The translations under genes were made by a program, and so were the position numbers. Below are positions 1 through 8,200 of a stretch of 64,000 bases of DNA, one piece after another (the stretch's first letter is position 1; every line of letters starts with the position of its first letter). The notes below the pieces were generated by a model. That model was not told the origin of the DNA and did not search any database. It worked only from the letters and a program-made list of their open reading frames with translations. The stretch is from contig NZ_JAPJDL010000015.1 of assembly GCF_026242055.1 (NCBI RefSeq), positions 168,410 to 232,409 of the forward strand, given 5' to 3'. This stretch comes from Lentzea sp. NEAU-D7 (GTDB lineage Bacteria > Actinomycetota > Actinomycetes > Mycobacteriales > Pseudonocardiaceae).

Positions 1-627
1 CCGCCGCTGCCGCAGGTGTCCGGTGGCGACGTGGTGCTCGTGCACCGCGCCGGCGCCGTGCAGTCGCAGATCCGCCTCGCGGCGCAGGCGATCCCGCGCA
101 CCGACGAGCGCTACCCGGCGCTGCAGCTCGCGAACCTGGTCTACGGCGGGTTCTTCTCCTCGCGCCTGGTCGAGAACATCCGCGAGGACAAGGGCTACAC
201 CTACAGCGCCCGGTCTCACCCCGAGTTCACCGTGCACGGCGCGACGTTGCTGATCGACGCCGACACGGCCTCGGACGTGACGGCGGCGGCCCTGCTGGAG
301 ACCCGCTACGAGCTGGCGCGCCTCGGCCTCGTGCCGCCGTCGGAGTCCGAAGTGGACACCGCGCGCAGCTACGCCGTGGGCACGCTGCTCACCAGCACGT
401 CCTCGCAGGGCGGCCTGGCGTCGTTCCTCGTGAACCTCGTCGCGCTGGGTCTTGGCATCGACTGGCTGGTCGCGCACCCGCAGCGCCTCGCGGCCGTCAC
501 GCCGGAGCAGGTGGCCGCGGCCGCGCTGGAGTTCTTCGCCCCCGGCAACTTCACCGGCGTGCTCGTCGGTGACGCCGAGCTGCTCAAGCCGAAGCTGGCC
601 GCGCTGGGCGGGGTCTCGTTCCAGTGA
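1..627 (+). CDS. M16 family zinc metallopeptidase, C-terminal part (5' end outside window)
   Basis: The frame is open from base 1, so the gene begins upstream and only about 208 C-terminal residues are present. The segment LVENIREDKGYTYSARS, followed by a non-catalytic peptidase half, is typical of the second domain of M16 (insulinase/pitrilysin-like) peptidases. In this family the R..Y pair of that segment helps bind substrate. The zinc-binding HxxEH motif belongs to the N-terminal half and is not visible, so it cannot be said whether this protein is active or an M16C-type inactive partner. The stop overlaps the GTG of nudC (GTGA), which suggests translational coupling. Family call is confident; substrate unknown. 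Confidence 0.85.
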   Translation, partial: PPLPQVSGGDVVLVHRAGAVQSQIRLAAQAIPRTDERYPALQLANLVYGGFFSSRLVENIREDKGYTYSARSHPEFTVHGATLLIDADTASDVTAAALLETRYELARLGLVPPSESEVDTARSYAVGTLLTSTSSQGGLASFLVNLVALGLGIDWLVAHPQRLAAVTPEQVAAAALEFFAPGNFTGVLVGDAELLKPKLAALGGVSFQ

Positions 628-1571
628 CCTTCGAACTAGTCGGTCTGCCCGCGCTGTCGCGGTTCGCGGTCGACCGGTGCGAGCCGTTGCGCGGCGACGA
701 CGAGAAGCTCGCCGCGCTCTGGCCCAAGGCCCGGATGATCGTCGTCGACACGCGCGGCCGCACGCTGGTCGCCGATCGCGGCACGCGGCTGGCCGACCGG
801 CCGGCCCAGGAGTTCGGCGACCAGCCGCCCGTGAACGCCGTCCTGCTCGGTGAGCAGGACGGCGTGGCCTGGTTCGCCGTGCTGATGCCCGCCGAGGACG
901 GCGAGGTCGTGCCGGCGAGCCGCGCCTGGGGCCCGCCGGAGCTCACGGACGAGCCGCAGTGGCTCGACCTGCGGCAGGCCGGTGCGACCCTCGACGACAT
1001 GTCGGCCGGGCTGTTCACCACGGCCGCCGCGCTGTTCCAGTGGCACCGCCTCGGCAAGTACTGCGCCAAGTGCGGGGCCAGGACGGTGCTGGAGAAGTCC
1101 GGCTGGACGTCGGTCTGCTCCGGGTGCGGCCGGGAGGAGTACCCGCGCACCGACGCGGCGGTGATCTGCCTCGTGCACGACGGTGCCGACCAGGTGCTCG
1201 TCGCCCGCGGGCCGGAGTGGCCGGAGGGCCGGTTCTCCGTGCTGGCCGGGTTCGTCGAGGCGGGCGAGTCGCTGGAGGCCTGCGTGGCGCGGGAGATCGC
1301 CGAGGAGGTCGGCGTCTCGGTGCGGGACATCCGGTACCTCGGGTCCCAGCCCTGGCCGTTCCCGCGGTCGTTGATGATCGGGTTCGAGGCCGTGGCCGAT
1401 CCCGCGGAGCCGTTGCGGCTCGCCGAGGGCGAGATCGCCGAGGCCAAGTGGGTGACGCGGGCCGACGTCCGCAAGTCGATCGAGGAACCGGGCAGCGTTC
1501 CCGGGCTCGGCCTCGCCGGTGGTGCGTCGATCGCGTTCCGGATGCTGCAGAGCTGGTCCGTCTCGGCGTAG
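624..1571 (+). CDS. nudC: NAD(+) diphosphatase / NAD-cap RNA hydrolase NudC
   Basis: 315 residues. The protein hydrolyses NAD(H) to NMN(H) and AMP, and NudC enzymes also remove NAD caps from RNA 5' ends. Seen: a four-cysteine zinc ribbon (YCAKCG and SVCSGCG, around residues 146-168), a Nudix box beginning GFVEAGE with the core REIAEEVG (about residues 209-231), and the SQPWPFPRS signature just after it, which separates NudC from other Nudix enzymes. Length matches the family. The GTG start overlaps the stop of the upstream peptidase gene by four bases, so the two are probably co-translated. Nothing unusual in the active site. Confidence 0.95.
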   Translation: MTFELVGLPALSRFAVDRCEPLRGDDEKLAALWPKARMIVVDTRGRTLVADRGTRLADRPAQEFGDQPPVNAVLLGEQDGVAWFAVLMPAEDGEVVPASRAWGPPELTDEPQWLDLRQAGATLDDMSAGLFTTAAALFQWHRLGKYCAKCGARTVLEKSGWTSVCSGCGREEYPRTDAAVICLVHDGADQVLVARGPEWPEGRFSVLAGFVEAGESLEACVAREIAEEVGVSVRDIRYLGSQPWPFPRSLMIGFEAVADPAEPLRLAEGEIAEAKWVTRADVRKSIEEPGSVPGLGLAGGASIAFRMLQSWSVSA

Positions 1572-1594
1572 GCCGTGCCGGACAGGTCAGGTCC

Positions 1595-2800
1595 TCACCG
1601 CGGTCCGATCCAGGACAGGTGGCCGTCCGGGCGGACGGTGGCCTCCACGCCGTCCAGCACGGTGGTGGTGCCCTTGCCGGACGACAGGTCGAGGCCCGGC
1701 AGGAACGTGCCGGCCAGCGGGTGGTCGCAGCCGGTCTCGTAGCGGATGTCGGTGCCCTGGACCATCGCCGAGATCCGGGCCTTGACCTCGGGGAGGTCGA
1801 GCAGGTCGCTGAAGAGCGCGTGCAGCTCGCGTGACCGCGGGTCGGGCCGGGTCAGCGCCACCTGGGCCAGGGTGTTGCGCAGGACCCGGTCTCCCACGGG
1901 ATGCCGTTCGGCGGTGTAGGTGTCGAGGAGGGCGGAGTCGCCCGTGGCGAGCTTCCAGCCCAGGTTGAAGGCGTCCTGCAGGCCGAGGTTGAGGCCCTGG
2001 CCGCCGAACGGCGAGTGGACGTGCGCGGCGTCGCCCGCCAGCAGGACGTCGCCCCGGCGGTAGGTGGTGACCTGGCGGGTGTTGTCGGTCCAGGTGGTGG
2101 CGGTGTGGACGCGGGTGATCCGGACGTCGCGGCCGCTCACCCGGCGCAGCGCGGCCTCCAGGTTCTCGCGGGTGACCTCGCGGGTCGCCGGCGGGCCGTC
2201 GTACTCGATGAGCATGATCCGCCCCTGGAGCGGACCGGACGCGTGCACGCCCGCCGGGGTGCGGTGCCAGCCGTTCGGCAGGTCGCCGTCGACGTCGGCG
2301 ATCGCCTGGTAGCCGGTGAGGGTGGGGCCGGTACCGGGGAAGTCGAAGCCCGCGAGCCCGCGGACGGTGCTGCGGCCGCCGTCGCAGCCGACGACGTACT
2401 CCGAGCCCAGGTCCAGGCCGGTCACCTCGACACCGCGGCGGATCTCCACGCCCAGATCGCGGGCGCGGGCCTCGAGGATGCGCTCCAGTGCCTGCTGCGA
2501 CAGCATCACGAGCGGCAGACCGTCCAGTTTGAACAGTCCGGCGAAGTGTCCTGTCGAGCCGCGGCTGTTCCACGCGAGCCGGGTCGCCTCCTCCTCGCTC
2601 GCGGCGTCGACGGCGGGAGCGAAGCCCCGCATGGCGAGCATCTCGTAGGTGCGGCCGCTGATCATCTGCGCCTTGATGGTGTCCGCCCGGGTCGTCAGTC
2701 GTTCCAGCACGGTGGTGCGGACGCCGTGCAGGGCCAGCTCGCACGCCAGCAGGAGGCCCACCGGACCGGCGCCGACGACGGTGACGTCTGAAGTTTTCAT
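1595..2800 (-). CDS. FAD-dependent aromatic-ring monooxygenase (PHBH/TetX-like)
   Basis: 401 residues from the ATG at 2800. Group A flavin hydroxylase fold: N-terminal dinucleotide-binding motif VVGAGPVGLLLACELA, the middle segment VVGCDGGRSTVR (DG motif, FAD/NADPH contact) and the FAD-ribityl motif GDAAHVHSPFGGQGLN. Such enzymes hydroxylate aromatic compounds or inactivate drugs; the substrate cannot be told from sequence. An upstream in-frame ATG at 2836 is rejected because a clear promoter (TTGACG-17-TCAAAT) ends 7 bases before 2800, so translation most likely starts leaderless there. It is divergent from a MarR regulator that probably controls it. The C-terminal domain is shorter than in full-size phenol hydroxylases. 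Confidence 0.88.
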   Translation of the reverse strand: MKTSDVTVVGAGPVGLLLACELALHGVRTTVLERLTTRADTIKAQMISGRTYEMLAMRGFAPAVDAASEEEATRLAWNSRGSTGHFAGLFKLDGLPLVMLSQQALERILEARARDLGVEIRRGVEVTGLDLGSEYVVGCDGGRSTVRGLAGFDFPGTGPTLTGYQAIADVDGDLPNGWHRTPAGVHASGPLQGRIMLIEYDGPPATREVTRENLEAALRRVSGRDVRITRVHTATTWTDNTRQVTTYRRGDVLLAGDAAHVHSPFGGQGLNLGLQDAFNLGWKLATGDSALLDTYTAERHPVGDRVLRNTLAQVALTRPDPRSRELHALFSDLLDLPEVKARISAMVQGTDIRYETGCDHPLAGTFLPGLDLSSGKGTTTVLDGVEATVRPDGHLSWIGPR

Positions 2801-2850
2801 GCTCAACATTTGAGCGTGAAAACGTCTCGTCGTCAAACCTGTTTTAGGAT
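2801..2850. promoter_or_regulatory. Divergent promoters and candidate MarR operator
   Basis: On the minus strand TTGACG (2836-2831), a 17-base spacer and TCAAAT (2813-2808) form a housekeeping promoter for the monooxygenase. On the plus strand TAGGAT (2845-2850) lies six bases before the marR GTG. A perfect inverted repeat GCTCAA-CAT-TTGAGC (2801-2815) covers the monooxygenase -10 and predicted transcription start, the usual place for a MarR operator. Seen directly; function inferred. Confidence 0.65.
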
Positions 2851-2856
2851 GGGACG

Positions 2857-3324
2857 GTGACGGAGCCGATCTACTCGTGGCTGTACGTGCAGCAGGGCGT
2901 GGACGCCGTGAAGGCCGCGATGGGGCGGCGCATGGAGGCCGAAGCGGGCTGCTCGCTGCTCGAACACGTGGCGCTCTACCAGCTGCACCACAACGGCGGG
3001 CGGCTGCAGATGTCCGAGCTCGTCGACCTGCTCGACGTCAGCCCGTCCGGGGTCACGCGGCTGATCGAGCGGCTGGTCAAGCGCGGCTGGGTCGTCCGGG
3101 AGCAGCCCGCGGACAACCGGCGGCTGGTCATCGCCGTGCTCACGCCCGAGGGCGAGGAGGCGTGCGTGGGGACGACGGCACAGGTGTACCGGGCGTCGCT
3201 GGCCGAGGAGTTCACCGGCCTGCTGAGCGAACGCGACCTCGCCGACCTGCGCCGGATCGGGCGCAAGCTGATGGAGGGGCACGACCGCTGGGACGTGAAG
3301 AGGTTCGCGCCCTCAGAGGAGTGA
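2857..3324 (+). CDS. MarR family transcriptional regulator
   Basis: 155 residues. Winged helix-turn-helix with the recognition region LQMSELVDLLDVSPSGVTRLI and a wing containing VREQPADNRRLVIAVLT; the DxR of the wing is typical of MarR proteins. These act as dimers that leave DNA when they bind phenolic or other ligands. The GTG at 2857 is preceded by TAGGAT at a six-base distance, so the transcript is probably leaderless. The divergent flavin monooxygenase is the likely target, through the inverted repeat at 2801-2815. The 3' end overlaps the convergent jetD gene by 12 bases. Confidence 0.9.
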   Translation: MTEPIYSWLYVQQGVDAVKAAMGRRMEAEAGCSLLEHVALYQLHHNGGRLQMSELVDLLDVSPSGVTRLIERLVKRGWVVREQPADNRRLVIAVLTPEGEEACVGTTAQVYRASLAEEFTGLLSERDLADLRRIGRKLMEGHDRWDVKRFAPSEE

Positions 3325-4329
3325 CGGCAGCAGGTGCTCCTCGGTGACCACCAGGCCCGTCGTGGCCATGGTCTCCGCGAGGTCGGGGTCCCAGCTCGCG
3401 GTCTCCGGGCGGCTGTTCAGCGTCGGCAGCTCCACGCCGCGCGCGATCGACGTGGCCACGGCCTCGCGGTAGTCGGCCGCCGACATCCGCCACGGCGTTC
3501 CCCCGGTCCAGGCGAGGACCTCGTTCACCGTGCGGATGCCGTCGGGCGTGAAGTCGTTGTGGCACAGGACGGTCTTGCCGTCGAGGTGGTGCTTCGCCTG
3601 CGGGGTGAGGCCGTCCGGCAGGACCATCAACGGGCCCGGCACACCGGACTCGAGCAGGCGCGGGCTGCGGACGACCGTGATCTCCGGGACGTCGAGGGTG
3701 TCGTTGAGCGTCAGATAGCCCCGCGAGGTGAGGACCGGACCGCTGTAGGCGTCGGGCAGGACACCGGAGCGTTCGAAGTCGGTCCCGGCCAGCCGCAGGG
3801 CCTTGCCGACGACGCGCGCCAGCGGGCGGCCGTCGTCCAGGTCGTTGCCCGCCAGGGCGAACCGCGTGGTCCAGCGGCGCGGTTCGGGGCTGAGCTGCGC
3901 GAGGATCGCCGCGGCCTGGTTCGCGATCATCGGCAACGCGGGCTGCGGGATCTTGCCGTACCGGCGGACGTGCTCGATCCACTCCGCGGCCCAGGGCGCG
4001 TGGAGCAGCCCGTGCTCGCGCAACGCGAACCTCAGCACGGCGTCCGCGGTCGACGACTCCTGCTCCGTCGACATGCCCAACGGCTTGCCGTGCACGGACT
4101 CCAGCACCTCGGGCAACGAGCTGCCGTGCGCGCGGATGTGTTCGTCCAGGCGCGCCAGCGAGATCTGCCGGCGCGCCGGGTGCGCGATCGGCTTGCGCAG
4201 CAGCTCACCCAGGACGGTGGCGGTGCTCGCGTCCTCGACGCGGAAGCTGAACGCCGACCGGCCACCGCCTTCCGCCGTCTCGCGGGCGAGGCGCCAGAAC
4301 TCGGCGAGCTCGGGCTGGTCCATGTTCAC
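3313..4329 (-). CDS. jetD: Wadjet type II JetD-like protein (TIGR02679-like, DUF3323/DUF2399) with degenerate Toprim site
   Basis: 338 residues. JetD is the Toprim nuclease of Wadjet, which cuts plasmid DNA trapped by the JetABC SMC complex. The fold is recognisable: an N-terminal DUF3323-type region, then a DUF2399/Toprim-type C-terminus with PWRMSAADYREAV (279-291) and SWDPDLAETM. However, the glutamate motif I recall as ENP in relatives reads RSP (R221-P223), and the metal-binding GDFD reads NDFT (258-261). One acid remains; the Glu and second Asp are gone. The protein is also shorter than the roughly 400 residues I expect. It sits apart from jetC with an opposite-strand cassette between them, and has its own TAGGCT -10 six bases before the GTG. 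Family call is good; nuclease activity is doubtful. Confidence 0.8.
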   Translation of the reverse strand: MNMDQPELAEFWRLARETAEGGGRSAFSFRVEDASTATVLGELLRKPIAHPARRQISLARLDEHIRAHGSSLPEVLESVHGKPLGMSTEQESSTADAVLRFALREHGLLHAPWAAEWIEHVRRYGKIPQPALPMIANQAAAILAQLSPEPRRWTTRFALAGNDLDDGRPLARVVGKALRLAGTDFERSGVLPDAYSGPVLTSRGYLTLNDTLDVPEITVVRSPRLLESGVPGPLMVLPDGLTPQAKHHLDGKTVLCHNDFTPDGIRTVNEVLAWTGGTPWRMSAADYREAVATSIARGVELPTLNSRPETASWDPDLAETMATTGLVVTEEHLLPSLL

Positions 4330-4341
4330 GGCACCAGCCTA
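4330..4341 (-). promoter_or_regulatory. -10 element of jetD, leaderless start
   Basis: Reading the minus strand, TAGGCT (4341-4336) is followed by six bases and the GTG start at 4329. The same TAGGCT-N6-GTG arrangement precedes the RNB ribonuclease gene at 39466. No good -35 is visible. It lies in the 27-bp gap between jetD and the divergent toxin gene, so jetD is transcribed separately from jetABC. Confidence 0.55.
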
Positions 4342-4356
4342 GTTTCCTGATTCACC

Positions 4357-4743
4357 GTGCGCCGATGCCGGTTGTCGGTACCGTGCGTGACGGGGAGGAC
4401 GCGGGCGCTGCAGCGTGAGAACGAGTCGGCCACCACGCTCGCCCAGGCCGGGTACAAGGTGGAGCAGAACCCGTCCGTACCGGGTGACAAGAACCCCGAC
4501 TACCGCATCGAGGGCCGGGTCTTCGACAACGTCGCCCCGAACACCGACAGGCCGCGCAACGTCGCCGACCGGATCCTGAAGAAGGTCGAGGCGGAGCAGA
4601 CCGAACGGGTCGTGGTCAACCTGGCCGACAGCAACGTCAGTGCCGACGCACTGCGCGCCCAGTTGCGCGACTGGCCGATCGAAGGGCGGAAGGAAGCCAT
4701 CGTGATCGACAAGAATGGCAACGTGCTCCACATCTACCCGTAG
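4357..4743 (+). CDS. Orphan CdiA C-terminal-type tRNA nuclease toxin domain
   Basis: 128 residues from GTG 4357; a GTG at 4387 is an alternative. The segment RENESATTLAQAGYKVEQNP, then KNPDYRIEGRVFDNVAP, and the ending WPIEGRKEAIVIDKNGNVLHIYP match the CdiA_C nuclease domain, found at the tips of contact-dependent inhibition and polymorphic toxins, where it cuts tRNA. In the family the DY..E..VFD stretch belongs to a PD-(D/E)XK-like core. There is no secretion signal, repeat or pre-toxin region: the domain stands alone, starting 27 bp from the divergent jetD. It may be a detached toxin tip or an intracellular effector. The neighbouring gene 15 bp downstream looks like its immunity partner. 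Start uncertain. Confidence 0.72.
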   Translation: MRRCRLSVPCVTGRTRALQRENESATTLAQAGYKVEQNPSVPGDKNPDYRIEGRVFDNVAPNTDRPRNVADRILKKVEAEQTERVVVNLADSNVSADALRAQLRDWPIEGRKEAIVIDKNGNVLHIYP

Positions 4744-4758
4744 GCGAGGAAAGACCAG

Positions 4759-5220
4759 ATGGCCCTCTCGTACAGCCTCGACATCGCGACCACGCTGCCC
4801 GCGGACCAGGTCGCGCGCCGGCTACCCGTGTTGCCGGGCGATCCGGAGGTCACGCTGGGCCAGCTCCTCGAGGGCGTGGCCGTCGCGGAGGGCACGTGGG
4901 TCCGGGTCGGCCCGGCCAAGCCCCGCCCGTGGAGCGTCGTCGAGTCCGACCTCGGGTTCGCACCGACGGTCTGGGTCGTGTTCCGGCTGTCCAAGGAGAA
5001 CGACATCACCCGGCAGCTCGACGCCGTGGTCCGGCGGACGGTCGAGGTGCTCGACCAGGTTCCCGGCGACGCGGTGCTGCACTTCGACTACGAGGTCGTG
5101 TGGCTGGTTCGCCGCGGCGGCGAGCTGAGCCTGAACGACCGCGACGACATCTGGACGCCGGCGCGGCTCGCCTCGGTGGGGCAGCGCCCCCACCGCCGCG
5201 GCACCCCCTCGTTCAGCTAG
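4759..5220 (+). CDS. SitI3-like protein, putative immunity partner of the preceding toxin
   Basis: 153 residues. The opening MALSYSLDIATTLPADQVARRL and the small mixed alpha/beta layout resemble the SitI3 family, first named as immunity to the myxobacterial SitA3 lipoprotein toxin. No membrane segment or signal peptide, so cytoplasmic. A clear GAGGAAAG ribosome site precedes the ATG, and the gene starts 15 bp after the toxin-domain gene on the same strand, as expected for a toxin/immunity pair. Its stop lies five bases from the stop of convergent jetC, so the cassette exactly fills the space between jetC and jetD. Family call is from memory of the pattern; the pairing is inferred. Confidence 0.62.
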   Translation: MALSYSLDIATTLPADQVARRLPVLPGDPEVTLGQLLEGVAVAEGTWVRVGPAKPRPWSVVESDLGFAPTVWVVFRLSKENDITRQLDAVVRRTVEVLDQVPGDAVLHFDYEVVWLVRRGGELSLNDRDDIWTPARLASVGQRPHRRGTPSFS

Positions 5221-5225
5221 CCCTT

Positions 5226-8200
5226 CTAGGGGTCGACCCGGTCCAGGCCCGCGCCGTCCCACGTGGTCTGCGTGCACGCGACGCCCCGGCCGTTCTTGGG
5301 GCGCAGCACGTCGAAGATGTGCATGCGCGGGATCTTGTCCGACACGCCCCAGCCGCTCGGCCAGGTGATCACCCAGTCCATGTCGAGGTCGACCAGCAGG
5401 CCCAGCATCCGCGCGATGGTCGGGTCGTCGAGACGTTCGAAGGCCTCGTCGAGCAGCACCAGGCGCAGCGGGTCGAACTCGTCGCTGACCGCGTCGTAGA
5501 AGCTCGCCGCGGCCGCGAACAGCGTCACGTACGAGATCAGGCGGGTCTCGCCGGACGAGAGCTGCCTGAGCCGCCGCTCACGCGGGTTGCCGTCCGGGCC
5601 GGTGTCGGCGACGGTCACGGTGAACTGGTGCCACGTGCGGTAGTCGAGGGCGCGCGACAGGATCTCGGCGTAGCCGCCGGAGTGCGCGTCCCGCTCGTTC
5701 TCGATGCGTTCGGTGAAGACGCGGCGCAGCGTGGCGTCCTGTTCGGGCGTGCGCTCGCCGAACGGCAGCCGCACCAGCGCAAGCGCTTGCCGCGTCGAGT
5801 CGTCGAGGGCGCCCGACGACTTCCAGGCCAGCTTGACGTGCACGCCCTGGCTGGACCGGGCCTGGCCGAGCACCTCGTTCATGCGCTTGGTCAGGGCCTC
5901 GGCGACGGTGATCTGGCCGCGCAGCCACTCGGCCAGGTCGCGGATCAGGTAGTCGGCGAAGATGCCCTGGTACCGCTCGTCGAGGAACCCGCGCTGCTCG
6001 GCCAGCTTCGCGGTGACCTGGCGGGCGGCGACGGCGACGGGCTTCGCGCCCTCCTCGCCGGTCACGGTGACGGTGAGCAGACCGGCGTGCTGTTCGGCGG
6101 CGATGTCGTGGCTGCCGGCCAACGAGGTCTGCAACGCCTGCAGCTTCGCGATCACGGTGGCCTCGGTGCCGCCGCGCCGGTCCGGGGTCTCGGCGATGGC
6201 CTGGCGCACCAGGGCTTCCTCGGGTGCCTCGGGGAAGGCGGCGGCCAGCAGGCCGGGGGCGCGGACGGTCGCCCGGAAGTTCCCCGCGGCCCGCTCGAGC
6301 GCCTCGGAGGCGTCGGCGACCTGCGCGGAGTTGTTCTCCAGCAACGCTTCCAGTTTCGCGGCCTGCTCGCGCGCGGTCGTGATGCCCTCGCGCACGCCCT
6401 TGAGGTCCGCGCGCATCTTCTTGCGCGACTTCTCCAGCTGCGTGAGCTGCTCGCTGATCTCCTTGGCCTCGCCGCCGACCGCGTCGGTCAGCTCGGCCAG
6501 CGTTCCGGCCTGGGCCGCGTGGTCCACGCAGCGGGCGTCGGCGTCGGCCTCCGCGGTCTGCCGGTCGGCGACGGCCTCGTGGTAGCGGTGCGAGGCGTCG
6601 GTGAGGTCGGAGATCGTGCCCTGGCAACGCCTCTTCACCGCGTCACCGAGCAGGTCGGCGGTCCGCTGGGCCTCCGAGGCCGCGGCCTGGGCCTGGCGCA
6701 GCGCCTCGGTGTCGGACGACAGGTCGGCGTCGCCCGCCTGCCGGGTCAGCTCGGCGCGCGCGGCCTCGAGCCGGGAGTTGGCGTTCTCCAGGGCGTCCCG
6801 CAGCTCGAACGTGCGCTGCTGGGCCCGCGCGGCCGACTCCTCGGCGGCCTGGACGCGGCTGTGCTTCGCGATCAGCTCGCCGTCGCCGGGGAACGCCGCG
6901 AGGTGCGCCTCCCAGGTGGCGACGTGCTCGTGGGCGCGGGCCAGTTCGTCCTCGGCGGTGCCGAGCCGGGCGCGCAGGTCGGCGAGCTCTTCTTCCAGGG
7001 CGGCGATGCGGCGGCCGCGGGCGGCTTCCCGCGCGCCCGCGCCGATGAACTCGGCCTCGGGCTTGGTCCAGCGGCCGGTCAGCACGCCCGTGCGCCAGTC
7101 GCCGGTGGTGGTCATGTCGTCCAGCGACACCGCCGTGAGCAGGTCGGCGACGAAGGACTCCGGCACCGGCGAGCCCTCGACGGCCGGGACGAGGTAGTCG
7201 GCCAGGGAACGGCCGTCGACGGCGGGCCTCGGGACGGCCAGGACGTCGCTCAGGTCGGCGTCGGCCGTGGTCACCCAGGCGTCCAGCAACCCGCTCGCCT
7301 GCAACGCGGCCTCGAGCCCTGCCCGTTCGTCGTCGGTCAGCGCCGGCACGAAGTCGACCAGCCGGTAGAAGGGCGCACCGGCCGCGGGGTCGCGGTCCGC
7401 CGACGTGTACTGGCCCGGCACCGGCATCCGCTCGTCGCCCGAACGCAGGCCGACGAGCTCCTCGTCGAGCGTGTCGAGCCGCGCCCGCAGTTCGGCGCGC
7501 TGCTGGGTGAACGCGTGCGCGGCGTCGCGAGCCGCCTGCACGAGCGGCGCCGCCCAGTCGCGGGCGGTCGTGCTCAGCGTCCTCGCGACGGCCGGATCGG
7601 CGGTCTGCGGAAGCTGAAGGGCCTCGGCAGGACGTTCGTCGAGCAGCGGGCCGCTCGACGTCCACACCTCGACCTGCTCCAGCCAGGCCTGCACGACCTC
7701 GGCCAGCTCCTGCACCTCCTGGTTGCGCAACGAGGTCGATTCGGTCGCGCCGAGCTGGGCGTCGCGGGCCTTCTGCCGCAACGACTCCACCTCGCGCTGC
7801 TGCGCGTCCAGGGCCAGCGCCTGCTCGTGCAGCGCCAGGGCGAGCGCACCCCGTTGGCGCGCCAGGGAAGCGATGCCCGACGTCTGGTCGATCACCGACG
7901 TCAGCGCGGCCAGCACGTCCTCGGTCGCGGCGGCCGGGGGCACGCGGCGTTCGATCGGCAGCGGTCCGGCCTCGGGGTCCGGCTTGGCCCGCACCGAGGC
8001 CGTGGTCGCGGTGGCCTCGGCCGCCGGGACCTGCGGCACGTCCGGCGCGAGATCGGGGTCCATGCCCGCGAGGCGCAGGTTCTCGCGCAACGGCTCGCTC
8101 AGCGCGTCGGCTGCCTGGAGGTCCTCGGCGAGGCGGCGCAGCAGGCGCAGCACGTTGTCGACGGCCGCCTCCTCCTGGGCGCGCTGGCGATGGGCCGTCT

